A stretch of 64,000 nucleotides of DNA from the NCBI GenBank assembly GCA_036346205.1, contig JARFJB010000821.1, forward strand, positions 8,099,222 to 8,163,221, written 5' to 3'. Both the position numbers and the translations under genes were made by a program. Source of the stretch: Vesta saturnalis (Eukaryota; Arthropoda; Insecta; Coleoptera; Lampyridae). The first letter of the stretch is position 1; every line of letters starts with the position of its first letter. The notes under the pieces are model-generated. The model did not search any database and was not told where the DNA came from. It was given only the letters and a program-made list of their open reading frames with translations. This document shows positions 52,478-64,000 of this stretch, piece by piece.

Positions 52478-53410
52478 CGCCTGTTAATTATTACTATTTA
52501 CAAAACCACAATAAACCCCTAAGGTATACGACAATACGATATAAAAAGTGAATTATAATACTTACAACTTTGATGTTTGTACATAACAAGAAATTCGGGT
52601 GAGTTGACGAAACCACAAACTAAATCAACTAATTTCGAAATGTAAATTTACACAATTTACAAACGTTGCTGTTTTCCCGACTTAACCTCTAAATTACATC
52701 AGTCGACAATCAACAAACGTACCAGTGTATCAGCCTACCAACATAAATAATTCGAAAATTACTAGATTCTAACATAAGAAATACATCAAGTTGAGCTCGG
52801 TTCAACTTTACGTATGTCTTATGGGCGGACGTCAAGGTACAAGAGGAACACATAAGACATAAGAATTATGTAGAGACATTGTGAGAACATATAATCTATT
52901 TTTTTTGTTTGTCCCTTAGATTTGGGAGTTACTTTTACAAAGTTATTATATTTTCACTAACGTCAAATATCATTAATTGATTTTCATGTGATTGATACAT
53001 GTTGCCGTTTTTTTAAGTACCAAAAATGAGGATTTTTTTAAACATTTCAAATTATTTTGTGAAATTTAATGAAAATCTTTTATTTCAATTGAAAGACAAG
53101 CCCAAATAAATTTATGTGAAAGTTAAAATACGGCGTAACCCCCCCACTTCTATTATTATACAGTGACATGTGGTTACTATTCATTTCAATATAAATGTGG
53201 CAACTGTTAAATTAATTTTGACATATAGTCAGATTTGAGGTTAGTGAGAACCGTTTAATACCAGCATACTTTTGGTGTAATAATAATACACCCCAAATTT
53301 AGGGGGCAAATAAAAAAATAGATTATACAGTGAAAGTCCATTGATTTAACTTTATGTATTACGTACTTTTTATGTATTTTTTATATCTTATGTCCATTGT
53401 GAACGAGCGC
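52478..53410. other. right subterminal Harbinger sequence
   Basis: Non-coding. CACATAAGACATAAGAATTA lies near 52851. The terminal repeat ends GAACGAGCGC at 53410. Part of it (to 53244) is duplicated in copy A. Confidence 0.6.
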
Positions 53411-53815
53411 TTAATCTCTATATGACATGAAATGATCAACGCCATTCTGACATAGAATATTGTTTTTGTTTTTACAATGTTGGCTCTTTTCGTTATGAAC
53501 GTATGAAAGAGGTTACATACTTACCCGAAAAAAATTATAATTAGCATTATTTCATTTCTTTTAATTATTTAAGTTAGCATCTAGATGTATATTAATCTCT
53601 GTCTCACATGAAGTTTTAATTGTCTGTTTGACTTAGATTATTGTTTTGATATAGACTATTGTTTTTGACGTTACAATGTTGCTTATTTTCATAATGAACT
53701 TATTATAAAAAGGTTGCATAATTATCCTAAAAAATGTTATTAAGTTTATTTCATTTCTTTTAACTTCCATTTTGTAGGTTGGAAGGTCATGTGGTGTTCC
53801 ACACCACATATTTAA
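53411..53815 (+). repeat. family H repeat, copy 3, right part with 3-prime hairpin
   Basis: Continues from 34952 after the Harbinger: TTAATCTCTATATGACATGA, then a unit containing ATATTGTTTTTGTTTTTACA. A second tandem version follows (TTAATCTCTGTCTCACATGA ... TTACAATGTTG). The end is CCATTTTGTAGG...GGTCA and a perfect hairpin TGTGGTGT-TCC-ACACCACA (53790-53808). The end of copy 1 near 9630 has a weaker version. Confidence 0.82.
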
Positions 53816-54197
53816 TGTATTGATAGTAATAAATTACCACAAATATTATATGGACAATTAAAACATAACTACTTATACTAGCTAACTTATAAAATTTATA
53901 TACCAAACAATGACACAAACCTTTTCTTTTCAATGTTTCTCTTCCAATCGGTTGTCGTCTGCAAAATGATATCTTCAAAGGTACTTTTTCACATTTCGGA
54001 ATAGAAAAGTACTGACAGACCCAAGTCTTCACCTGCAGAGGATGAGTGGTACTTCTCCAACCATTATGTACTCGCCAAATGAAAAGGAGGAATCGTGCCT
54101 TCTAATTGATTGCTAACAAACTGAAAGCTTGCAAATTTGTACTGGATGTCAGAAAATCATCATTTATGTATCTCTTGAAATATCTCCTAGCAGTAAT
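53816..54197. other. spacer with no recognisable gene
   Basis: The small minus-strand open frame 53787-54032 overlaps the family H end and is not supported. Confidence 0.4.
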
Positions 54198-56225
54198 AAC
54201 ACTGCAATAAAACGGGGCTACGTTGTGCAGGTATTGATGGTTTTCTAATACCAGTTTCGTTACACGCAGGCTTTTTGGTCCAAAAAAATATAAAGATTGT
54301 CAATAAGACACTCGTCTATAAGTGTACCAAAAATTACTGGTGTACCTTCAAAGGTTTTCAACAAAAAACATTGTTTAGAGAGTGCCAAATCCTTTGGGGC
54401 TACTTTGTCACTGAGATAAACATAAATATATTTCCCCTTGTGGCCCCATCACGGGGCTGCTTTCGACACAAAAAAAAGTGTGGTTTCTAGAGTCAATATT
54501 GTATCATTAAATAAAATATATAGTCGTTTAAAAAGTTTTATTATACATTAAACCAAATATTGTAAAAAAACATTGCATCTTTTAAACATGTAAACTCAAA
54601 TTGCATCGAAAACTGAATGATAAATTCTTAAAATAAAATAACAAGAAAACAAATTTTAAAGATATTACTTATTAGACATAACTATAACAACCATCGTCGT
54701 CGTCGTCACAGGTATAAATATTTTTTAGATCGTCTATTACAATACCCACGGATCCAATTCTTGCAAAGAACATATTGAATCCAGTCTGGACCAACATAAT
54801 GTGACAATTCAGCTGCCCAAATTCCACATTCTCCTTCATCTCTTGCAGATGTAGAAGACGATTGACACATTTTTATTTTAGAATCTCTCTTTCTTTTGCC
54901 CTTACCTTTATATTTATATTTCTGCGTATTTTAAGTTTTATTTTCAAGTGCCATATTTTTAGTTTCATCTTTATTAATGGCTTCTTCCTCAGTGTCTAAA
55001 TTTTCAGTATTCTCAATTTGATCATGATCTGCTTGTGCTTCTTCTTCTAACTCAACCTCTTTTCCAGGAATTGTTTTTCAGCCGTGTTTCTTTTTAGGTG
55101 TCGAAGTTTTGGCTCCACGGGCTTCCTGAAGAAATTGTAATCAACTATGATGTAACACATAAGAAATATTTTCAGAATTGGTCATTTTGGGCAGTCGAGA
55201 TAAAGGGCTCGTTGGGTCAAACATATGAAAACCTGATCCACTGTTTGACTCATTGTTTTTCAGAGCCAGCTTAATAAACTGTGAAATTTTTCTTTGGGTA
55301 AAGTGCCTCTAATTGGAGTCGTTTTGTACCAGTCGTCTAAAGCGGTTTGCTACTTTTTTTTTTCATTGGCGCAAACACTGAAACATCCAGCAGTTGCATA
55401 AAGTAGGTAAAATTTGGAGGTAGTGGGGCCATATATATTTTATTTTCTTTTGCAGTAGGAGAAAAATGTGATGCTAAAATGTCAGCAATAACAATGGTTG
55501 TTTGTTCTGCACTAGTTAGTTTACATACGGTAATACAATTTTTTAAAAACCAATTCTTAAATAAGTTTATGTCGAACCAACCGCTCGTGATGTTTCTGTA
55601 AATTGTGCTTACACCCCCAGTAATCCAATTTTCGTATACATTTTGGGCTTTGTACACAACCATCGGTGGCATTTCCACAGATCATAATGCTTATTGTTGC
55701 AAGATAATGTTTTTGGACCCTTTCTACACATTTGGAACCCCTACGAACTAAGACTTTTCTTGACCCTGGGTCATCGGTGACATTTGTTTCGTCGTAATTG
55801 TAAACGTTTTTGGCATTTTCGGTTTTTACGCACGTCTAATATTATTAAAAAAACTCCAGTACTTATGGTTATGCTACGGAAGCTCTGGATACGTTTATGC
55901 TTGAGGCTAACCTAATGATCAAGTTGTCTTGGTAGGGTTTCTTCAACCTTACCTGGTAAGTTGTCTTCCCATTGTGTAACGGTTGTACTTTGTTTCGAGA
56001 CATATTTTTGCACAATCTATCTTGCAACACCTGCTGTTACAGGAAATTCTCATTTGGCCACTTAGTATATGGCCTCCGACATTGCACGCTACTCCCCTGC
56101 ACTAAGGACAGTTGGATTGCTCATAGCTTCCAAACAACATGTTTTGGATATTCCAACGTCAACAAAAATTAATAAAACAAAAATGGTAACAGATACTGCC
56201 AAAATAGCCCCGCTTTACTACCTTG
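54198..56225 (-). mobile_element. pogo-like DNA transposon
   Basis: Inverted terminal words TAAAACGGGGCTACGTTG (54208-54225) and the complement of TAAAGCGGGGCTATTTTG (near 56199-56216) bracket a minus-strand pogo transposase. Further GGGGCTACTTTG-like words at 54398 and 54452 look like subterminal repeats. Exact ends and TA duplications were not resolved. Confidence 0.7.
54690..56110 (-). pseudogene. pogo/Tigger-type transposase pseudogene
   Basis: Right to left: a helix-turn-helix part with FPVTAGVARQIVQKYVSK and TVTQWEDNLPGKVEETL (56040-55930), then a large deletion. Then KTENAKNVYNYDETNVTDDPG with the first catalytic D (55820-55760), VLVRRGSK, and MVVYKAQNVYENWITGG (55675-55610). SGWFDINLFKNWF follows, then IADILASHFSP with the second D (55480) and MAPLPPNFTYFMQLLDVSVF with the third D (55430-55370). 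After that: LDDWYKTTPIRGTLPKEKF, an acidic tail (ENTENLDTEEEAINKDE near 55000) and a Cys/Trp-rich end near 54800. Several frameshifts and stops; inactive. Confidence 0.88.
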
Positions 56226-58937
56226 TCAGCGTGTGTTTAGTGCCATCAGATAGGTTATGTATTGAAAAAATTAGTAGTTTAAAGTTTGAGGTTCGCTAAT
56301 GTAAAAGCTTGGAATGTGGCAATAGTATCAACGCTGCAGAAATTAAGCTGCATATTATGTGAATTTTTATTTAGATGATTTTCGTTTAATACCATTACAG
56401 TTGTCAGTTGTTAGAGCCTGAGGTTTCGAGTTACAGAGATAATAGGATTTCATGAGCCAGTCTTGGAGGGTAAATTCTGAATACACAGTTTGATAGATTT
56501 CGATAGTAGCTATTTGAACGTTTAAGTTTAATTTGTTTAGAGGTAAATGTGAATTTGAAAAGTGGTTGACATTTTCTTGGTTTGAAATTATAGTTACAGT
56601 ATGTAAAACTGCAAAAATGCAATTTTTCCAACGTTTATAAATTTCAAAAAAGTATGTTGGTAGTGTTGTTACTTATTTTGGTGGCGACATAAAGGTTGCC
56701 TACACACACTTATGATATATGCAACAAATACGTATTTAGGCCCTACATGTTTAATTAAATGAGATTCACTATTGCGTAAGTCAGCAAAGATGAGATTAGA
56801 ACGTACATGGGGCTATAAGTATTAAATATCTTTTTTGCGCGTAAACTCCGACAAGAGAGTTTTTTGATTCGGCTTAACTCGCCGCGAGTTGTGTGAAATA
56901 GGAGGATCATTTTGTTAATGTTTGACAAATGTAGTGGGATTAGGACAGTAGTGACGAATTGTTGAAATTGAAGTTGTGGGCAATCAATCGGTAGCTATTA
57001 TGCGTAAAAAACGTAAAATAAAGTTTTGCACTTCGCAGTTTTGTGTGAGCGTGAGTCAAATAAAACTCATTATTTTTCAGTACGGGCAAGGTTTCCCTTG
57101 ATTCGTGCAGGTTTGTGATAAAATGGCCTATGGACTGGCATTATGAAGATATAAAGGGATCTCCTGTAGTGCACTGAAAGGGAGAAATTCGTGAACGATT
57201 TTAAATAATATCGTGGGGTCAGTTCATTGTGTTTGAAATATAGAACTGGGGCGAGTTTTAATCAAAAAAAGGTGACATTGTTTGGTTCTTAACAAATGGA
57301 AGTGTGACGAACCATAAGACGTGAGAAAGCTGCAGAGACGGCAAACTTATCGTCCAAAAAGTAGTTGGGTAATTTTTTAAGAGGATAAATTGCACCTGAG
57401 GAAGAGCAGTACACCAGCGCGTGGTGGTTGGGGCTCACGGATATTATGCTTAGACGGGCCGTGAGTAGTTGTATAGATCGACGCAATGTGACGTAACTAA
57501 TTATTGGTGAAATTTTAGCATTTATTTGATTAAAACTGTTTTATGTGTACGAAATTTTTTTTTATTCCCTGTTCCCTGGGTATTTATAAATTGCAACATT
57601 TGTGACGTGCGGAATTTGAATTTCGTTATGTTGGTCCAGATCCATAATTTTTTTTATAAATTTTGCGCAATATACATAATAATATACCCTAAGTAAAACC
57701 CCAATGTTACTCCATTGACTCTTGTACGTCATTCCTATTATGTATTTTCTAACTGAATTGTAATTTTCTATTTTTTGTGGGTAGGGTATAAATAATTATT
57801 TAACTCATCGTTATGTACCCTTATTTTCTTATTGCTAGATTGAAATTAACCTAATGGCTTATAATTGTATAAGTTCCATAAATATTCGTGACGTCTAGTG
57901 GTAGAATCAGATTCTAATATAAGATAACTTCTCTTTCCAAAAAGATATTGAATTGAAAAATACCTGCTTCGGAAATCTCTTTAACTTTTATGTTTAAGCA
58001 ACCCAAGTTAATTGGGATTAAAACTAGGGCAGCCAAAAAATGTCATACTTACTTTTATTCACGATTACACACAACATTCCATAAATTTCAATGCAATGGT
58101 CATTATATACAAGCATTGAATGAATTTACGCATTCGTGTAACGAAGGACTCACTTAATTATGCATCTGAGGACTTAATGGTTAAGCTTAATCACTAACTT
58201 TACCTTCATTATCTGCTTTTAGCGCCTTCTAATAAAAGAAAAAGAAAAAACTGCGCAATTTTCCGTTCTTTGCCAGTTATTTCCGTACAGTATGTTTTTC
58301 CTAAGGTGAAAAGCTGATTTTTGTTTCAAAGGTAAAGGTAAATCTCACCTTAGCATTCCTATTCCCTTCTGTAGCCCTCTTCCAGAAGGATGAGCATAAG
58401 GGAAATATCATTATGGTAGTAATTGAATCTTTCAATTCTTTCGTGCACGTCAGACCGTAGGTTGTCGCATAGAAAAAAGTAACATGCGAACAGGTCAGAA
58501 AAATGAAGTTAAAGCTAAATACGACCAATGTCTTGCAATGAGATTGGATTACCCCACGACATCCCATTAAAATACCTATCCGTTTATTCTTAACACTTAT
58601 CTTACTTACATGGATGTTTACTTAGGAGGCGGGAATTATAGTTCTTGTAGATGGTGAAACCAAATTTCACCATAGGAAATTGAACTATACTAAGGATTTT
58701 GGAAATTTTTTTTAAATAAACGAAATATTTCTTGAAAACTGTCTTTACATCATTTCGACTATAAAGGGTTCAAACTTTACTTTTTCAGATAATGGGACAT
58801 ACTGTTTCTAGAATATCTGATATCCTTTAAATTCTTCACAAAATCTCTGCAGAAAACTGACAAATATTTTGCCTTATTCCTTCTAATGCAATTTCGTCCA
58901 TAATAAAGGTTAACTAAACCTGCACCCGATGATGCCT
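56226..58937. other. 2.7 kb with no recognisable gene
   Basis: Scanned on both strands; only short frames without family motifs, no arrays or long inverted repeats. Confidence 0.45.
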
Positions 58938-58986
58938 CTTGGTTCAGCCCGGTTTGATCGTGTTGATCGAACCGGGGTGAACCAAG
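58938..58986. repeat. 49-bp hairpin
   Basis: Arms CTTGGTTCAGCCCGGTTTGA-TC and GATC-GAACCGGGGTGAACCAAG (22 bp each, two mismatches) around the loop GTGTT. GC-rich in an AT-rich setting. No flanking gene is evident. Confidence 0.93.
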
Positions 58987-60055
58987 TAGAAGGATACATG
59001 GTTCTTATAGATCCTAGCACAACGTTACATTTGTTACATTGCTTAGAACAGAGATCTTGCATCTAAAAGTCGACTTCCCGTCCAATTCAGATTACATTTC
59101 TTTTAAATTGGAACATTATCTTACTATTGCGATTAACATCTCCATCAGTCCCAGTTCTCACACGTACGTATATTGTTGAAACATAATTTGTTTATTATTG
59201 CATAATATAATATAGTGTTCAGGAACCTTCTTCATCATATAGGGTTCCTATTGACATCGCGTTGTGGTGTTGGATGGATGTTGTTGTTGTGGGTAGCAGT
59301 GTGGAGTGTTCTATGGTCGGTCAACTGGTGTAATTGTTAGAGCACTCTGGAACATCTGCAATAAAGACAAGCCTATTAGTTTAGTCATAATGGTGCTATA
59401 TTGTGTCTTGGATTGGTACAGAGTAAGTAAGAAATAGGTGTAGAGTAAGACCTCCCATCTTGTCGCCGTTCCAGAGACCACTTACACCAAAAGGGCAGAC
59501 ACCTCCTGATCGTACGTGAGAATCGCTTTGCACAGATCAGTCGTAGTTTGTGTCTTAGCTAGTGTTGCTGTCATCTTACGGATGACATATAGAGCGTTTG
59601 GCAAATTTAAACCTCAGGAGAAAGCTAGAATAGCGTCCAGCCCTAAAGCGGGCAGAGCGGGCGTTTTATTAACTGTAGCCCGAACCAATTTCGGTACTTC
59701 CGTTTGTGTAAATTATGCCGATTCTATTTAAAGGAGATACTACTGACGCTGTTGTCCCCTTATGTTGCTGTAGAGGTGAGCCGATCGTCTTCCACTACCA
59801 CTAAGGTAGAAACTTTGGGCATGTCGTGAGGTCTTAGTTCCTTGTCACATTTACTTATGCCCCAGTTTTCAATACTGTTGATCATTTCTATTTTGTTTCA
59901 GAACGTTATTTCAGATTTCGGCTTTTAGCTTGGCATTATCAGCATAGCAGTCTGTCTTACGCTACAGCGGGTCGAATGCGATTATAATCGCCATTGGAAC
60001 TTCCGCCTTCTCACTCCCGCTCGCTGTCGATTTGGAATAACTTCCGCCAGTTCAA
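58987..60055. other. slightly GC-richer stretch with no recognisable gene
   Basis: A 71-codon open frame at 59516-59731 begins with a hydrophobic segment but shows no family motif. Not called. Confidence 0.4.
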
Positions 60056-60107
60056 ATTGATCACCACCACAGATCACACACTTACCTCGGCCAATACGGT
60101 GTGGTGA

Positions 60108-60256
60108 TGTCACCGTGCACAGCATCCTGTTTCTTTAGGTCTTCTTCTATTCGCAGCTGGGCCAGCAGAAGCGTGGTTGGATCTCTTTGGTTCTTCATGC
60201 CGAAAATAGTAATAGGTTTAACATTACGCTCAAGCAAAGGTCGATATTTCTACAAG
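60108..60256 (-). other. possible coding remnant or exon, product unknown
   Basis: The minus strand is open from about 60256: KYRPLLERNVKPITIFGMKN, then QRDPTTLLLAQLRIEEDLKK and QDAVHGDITTPYWP. It is followed by a perfect splice-donor word GTAAGT near 60100. Codon use looks protein-like and base composition is richer than the surroundings. I do not recognise the family. It could be an exon of a host gene, or a transposon scrap. Confidence 0.3.
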
Positions 60257-61940
60257 CATTTCCTGTAGAATCACCTTAAACGTACGCCTGATAATAATAC
60301 CTAATATTACGCCTATTCATGTACCCATAAGCTTGACTCGGTGTTTGGTTGAGAAAGTTTGTTTCCTGCATATCTCAGATATAGTATTGGCACGGGGGAA
60401 GGCAATTCCTTGACGATTTAGTTCGTTGAGTGCTCCTATTGTCTTTTCTGACGGTTACGAGGTTTTTGTGTTTCACCCTTTAAAACTACCGTTTTTCATA
60501 CTCCTTTTTTCTGAGTAATTACCAAAAACGTATGCACTAAATAATCAATCCTTATTAATTTCGTCATGAGAAGTAAAATTAAGTCGAAAAATCACATCCT
60601 ATAATGACCGTAAGTTGATAGTTTAGCTAGAAAAGAAAAAGAAGTAATCCGGGGAAATGCACGTTGTTCGAGCTTTCCTTGCGAAAAAGAAGGAACGGAA
60701 ATACGTAGATAACAGACGATAACAGAAATTGAATCACGAATGTTGCCTGTTGCTTGAATAATTCACCCATCTATAAATTTTGTTTTTTATAATCTATTGG
60801 GTTTCTTGGGTTGAATTTTGATTGTTAATCGTTTTCTCCTAGATTTCAGAGTATGAAATTATTATTATTATTATGAATTATATTTAATTCTTGATCCACG
60901 ATTGTGTTCACGAATAGCCCGAAACCTTATTTGTGATTTACTAATGCCCTTTTGCACCGTAGAAGTTAAGCCATACCTAACATTAAGTACCTATGTCCTA
61001 ATATTCATAAAGACGATTGTCTTAACAATTGTTGTCATAGAAATTAGTTCATACTTGTTGTTAAGTATTGCTTAAGTATTGTATATATTCTAAAAAAATT
61101 GTTCAACTTTGAATCACAGGACTAAAATTTACCAATTAACCCGAAAAACAGCCCATGTACCCATGTACTGTTGGTTACCATGAATGTTGTACCTCTATGT
61201 TTTTAATAAATAAATGTTTGGAATATAAATTTAATACTGCCCTCCGCTTATCGGCGTTGGTTTGTGCAAGCAAACGCTCTTACGGAATGTGTCAAAATTA
61301 TCACGTCTATAACGTCATTGAGTTTATCATAGCGGATAATTTAATGATAAACTTTGGGGTCTCGAGAATATTAATATATTTATTTTAAAAGTAATTAAAA
61401 CAGTAGATGAGTATTTCACTTAGTTTAATGTGCAATTGAAGTGACCTTATAAAAAAACTGACTTCGCAAAAAAATTAAAGACTCTTTTTCAAAATAGTTT
61501 GTACTTAGTAATTTTTACACAACTCTCCGTTTAAACAAACAATTTTATTTATTAAACAATAATTGTAGATAACAATATCGTCATTTATAATTGTGAAACA
61601 AATTTTATACTTAAACAATCATGAAATGAATAATGCAATTTCGTTACTTCGCGTATTAATCAGCACTGAATAAATGGGAATAATGGCTCCAGAAGGGCGC
61701 ATGAAAGGGCGGTTTAATGTATAATGTTTTATTTTTTGGTCAAACAGATTAAATATTTCGAATATTTGGGAAAAAGGTTTAACAAATGCTGTTATCACTT
61801 GTTTGTTGACGTTACACTTTTATTTATTTTTAAGCTAACTTTGCTGTATCGTATCTTTGATGTAAAAACTCTAATGTAAAATAAATAATTGAAAAACTTT
61901 TTACGTTCCAACCTACATATACATATGTAGGTATAAAGTT
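60257..61940. other. AT-rich stretch with no recognisable gene
   Basis: Nothing supported. Confidence 0.4.
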
Positions 61941-61949
61941 ACGCAGTTG

Positions 61950-62115
61950 ACCTTTTTTCACTATCGCGAAATTGTCTTATTACCTCATTTTACAGCATTT
62001 GACATAGTTTCACCAATATTGCCCATGATGTGCGAGTGCGTGTGCGCGAGTGTGTGTGTGTGTGTGTGTGCGAGTATGTGTGTGCGTGTGCGTGCATGCG
62101 TGCAAGCGTGTGCGT
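61950..62115 (+). repeat. family H repeat, copy 4 (5-prime end and TG tract only)
   Basis: Head TTTTTTCACTATCGCGAAAT (61953), TTATTACCTCATTTTACAGC, a TTTCACCAA word and a short TG/CGTG tract (62030-62115). Downstream sequence does not match the family. Confidence 0.75.
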
Positions 62116-63808
62116 GTGAGGGGAGCGGTTATTGAAGTAAGAATTACTGTTTCTAGTAAGATCTTCAATTGGGCACCTATTTTAAATTAACGGAGGATAT
62201 GTGAACGGATATAATGTGATCATCTAATTCGTTATAAATGTAAAATTCGGGAAGCATCATAATAGAATATTTCAATGAAAGTGTAACGCAAACAAAAACT
62301 TATAAAATATACGAAATTGCTACGGCAGCCAAGTTTTGTTAAATTATTACGTGTGTAAGATTTGAAAGAACTAGCATGTACTATAACGTTCTCAAATTTT
62401 ACGGGAGTAAGTACGAGGATTCAGTAGAGCTGCGAACCGAATTTATGAACGTTATTAAAGGTGATTTGTACCTAGAGATCTGCAGGTCAGCATTTTGGTG
62501 GCTGTCTGTACAGACGATGTGTAAATAATTACCCTTTATTCATTTCTCGGGTGCGAATTGAATTGAATCAGTTTTAGGTAGGTTGCACTATCTGAATTTA
62601 AGTATGATTGATTAATGGAATATTATGAAAGTCTAAACTTACTGTCCGTTTAGAACCCTCTTTTCATATTTGCGCTTTAATTATTACTATGGAATTATAA
62701 TTTCCAATATTCCTAGACAGGTTGAAGTGTTCGAATAATCAGAGGCGTATAATGTACTTTCCTGGTAAGTTAATTAATTAAACGGCTTGTAGCCACACTT
62801 CGCTTTTCTCAAACGCTTCTAAAAATAATAAGGGCAAATCCTAGAGCTGTGCAGTTTAAGTATTTGGTAATTATGAATGTATTACGCCAATTTGGTAAGC
62901 ACTGCACCCTTGGTGGGGATTTGTTCTACACGTTATTTTCCTATTCAGTAGATAAAATTAATCCAAACTTTTGAATACCTTTTTTGCTTGTAAACGCCCT
63001 TACGTGCGTCAATTAAATCTGGGTGATTAAGTTCAATCCAGGGAGTTAAAAAACAAATTTTGGGGCTTACTATTTGATTAACAGAGGACATTAATTTGTC
63101 GGAGTAGAAGTAAAATGGTTTTGTATAAACTAGCTTTACACAGCTGTTGTGAGAGTAAAGTTACGAACAAGGGGAAGTTCTTAACCTTCAGAGCTTATAT
63201 TGTTTCTTTGTGTCTTGGAGCGTTACAGCTTCAGATTTCATCATAAGGAGAGTAGCGACGTGCGATGAAAAAAGTGAAGATAAGTTAGCAGCTCAAGTTT
63301 AGTATTCACGTACATTTTACATGATATGAAGATAGGGTGGCGCCTAAAATTAACGTACCAACTTACAACTCTTTCGAAGATAAATGTTATAAACGTTGCA
63401 ATAATTTATATTGCGATCGACCATTCCATTAAGTTTAACCTGCGCAATTTTGGATTTGCTCTCACAACCCTTAGTGCACAACTACCTAATTAAGGAGGTT
63501 CTAATCTGAAAACGACTTAAAAGGAATGCCAGAAACTCAGAGAGAACATGATGTAGGCGTTTGGTTGTGTGTAGAAATTGATTCTAACAAAAACCCATCC
63601 CTAGATATAAAAAATATCTTGAAATAGATCCTACTGCGCAAAATGAATTCTGTGCAAGGATCCATAAAGAAAACGTAAAACGGATAAGACAAATCCGGTA
63701 GTCCAAGCTGCGCAATGGGCACGCAAATAAGCGCCAAAACTCAGTAAAGAAATCGTTGATTTAAGAATATTAAATTAATTAAGTAGATATGAAGAAATAA
63801 AAAAGTTA
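62116..63808. other. AT-rich stretch with no recognisable gene
   Basis: Nothing supported. Confidence 0.4.

Positions 63809-64000
<192 letters not shown>

Noticed and set aside
59516..59731. 71-codon frame with a hydrophobic N-terminus
   Set aside because: Could mimic a signal peptide, but there is no family match, no splice context and no promoter evidence.

Overview
This is an AT-rich animal window that reads as an insect genome. It holds one recognisable host gene, a three-exon REDD1/DDIT4-family gene (insect charybde/scylla type) at 6826-7687 with a TATA box, an arthropod-type initiator and a poly(A) signal. Nearly everything else is transposable-element debris and simple repeats. The insect assignment rests on the charybde-like protein, on several Tc1/mariner transposases with the N-terminal DUF4817-type helix-turn-helix common in insect genomes, and on the small GT-AG introns. 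I cannot name the order. No bacterial features, rRNA or free-standing tRNA genes were seen.

Layout. 1-1835 and 2061-4472: two mariner elements, the second complete with 430-bp inverted repeats and a TA target duplication. 4475-8500: the host gene with its flanks. 8500-24170: a graveyard holding a microsatellite-bearing repeat (9630-10480), CR1/L2-like and RTE-like retrotransposon fragments nested in one another, a third mariner (12300-14035), a piggyBac remnant, a 411-bp pentanucleotide array and a GC-rich terminal-inverted-repeat element (23564-24168). 24170-33500: minisatellite, a 147-bp tandem duplication, two more mariners, (AT)n and (CA)n tracts and a 1.2-kb foldback element.

33499-53815 is the most interesting part. 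A microsatellite-bearing, Helitron/Helentron-like repeat with a 3-prime hairpin is interrupted at a TTA by a PIF/Harbinger element whose ends lie 18.5 kb apart (34953-53410). The Harbinger originally had a plus-strand transposase and a convergent minus-strand MADF-domain gene. Its transposase core has been replaced by a CR1/L2-like retrotransposon. Its MADF gene has been split by about 14 kb of later material: a tRNA-derived SINE, a THAP-domain frame, a mariner, a foldback element and (AT)n tracts. A 7.6-kb part of this nest occurs twice in tandem (38076-45642 and 45643-53244). The two copies differ mostly by tiny indels, so this may be an assembly artefact.

53816-64000: a pogo-like transposase relic (54198-56225), long stretches without recognisable genes, a striking 49-bp hairpin at 58938, another fragment of the microsatellite-bearing repeat at 61950, and a (CGCA)n tract that runs off the window end.

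The genes do not form a pathway. The unifying story is successive insertion: the order of nesting gives a relative chronology of element activity beside a stress-response gene.
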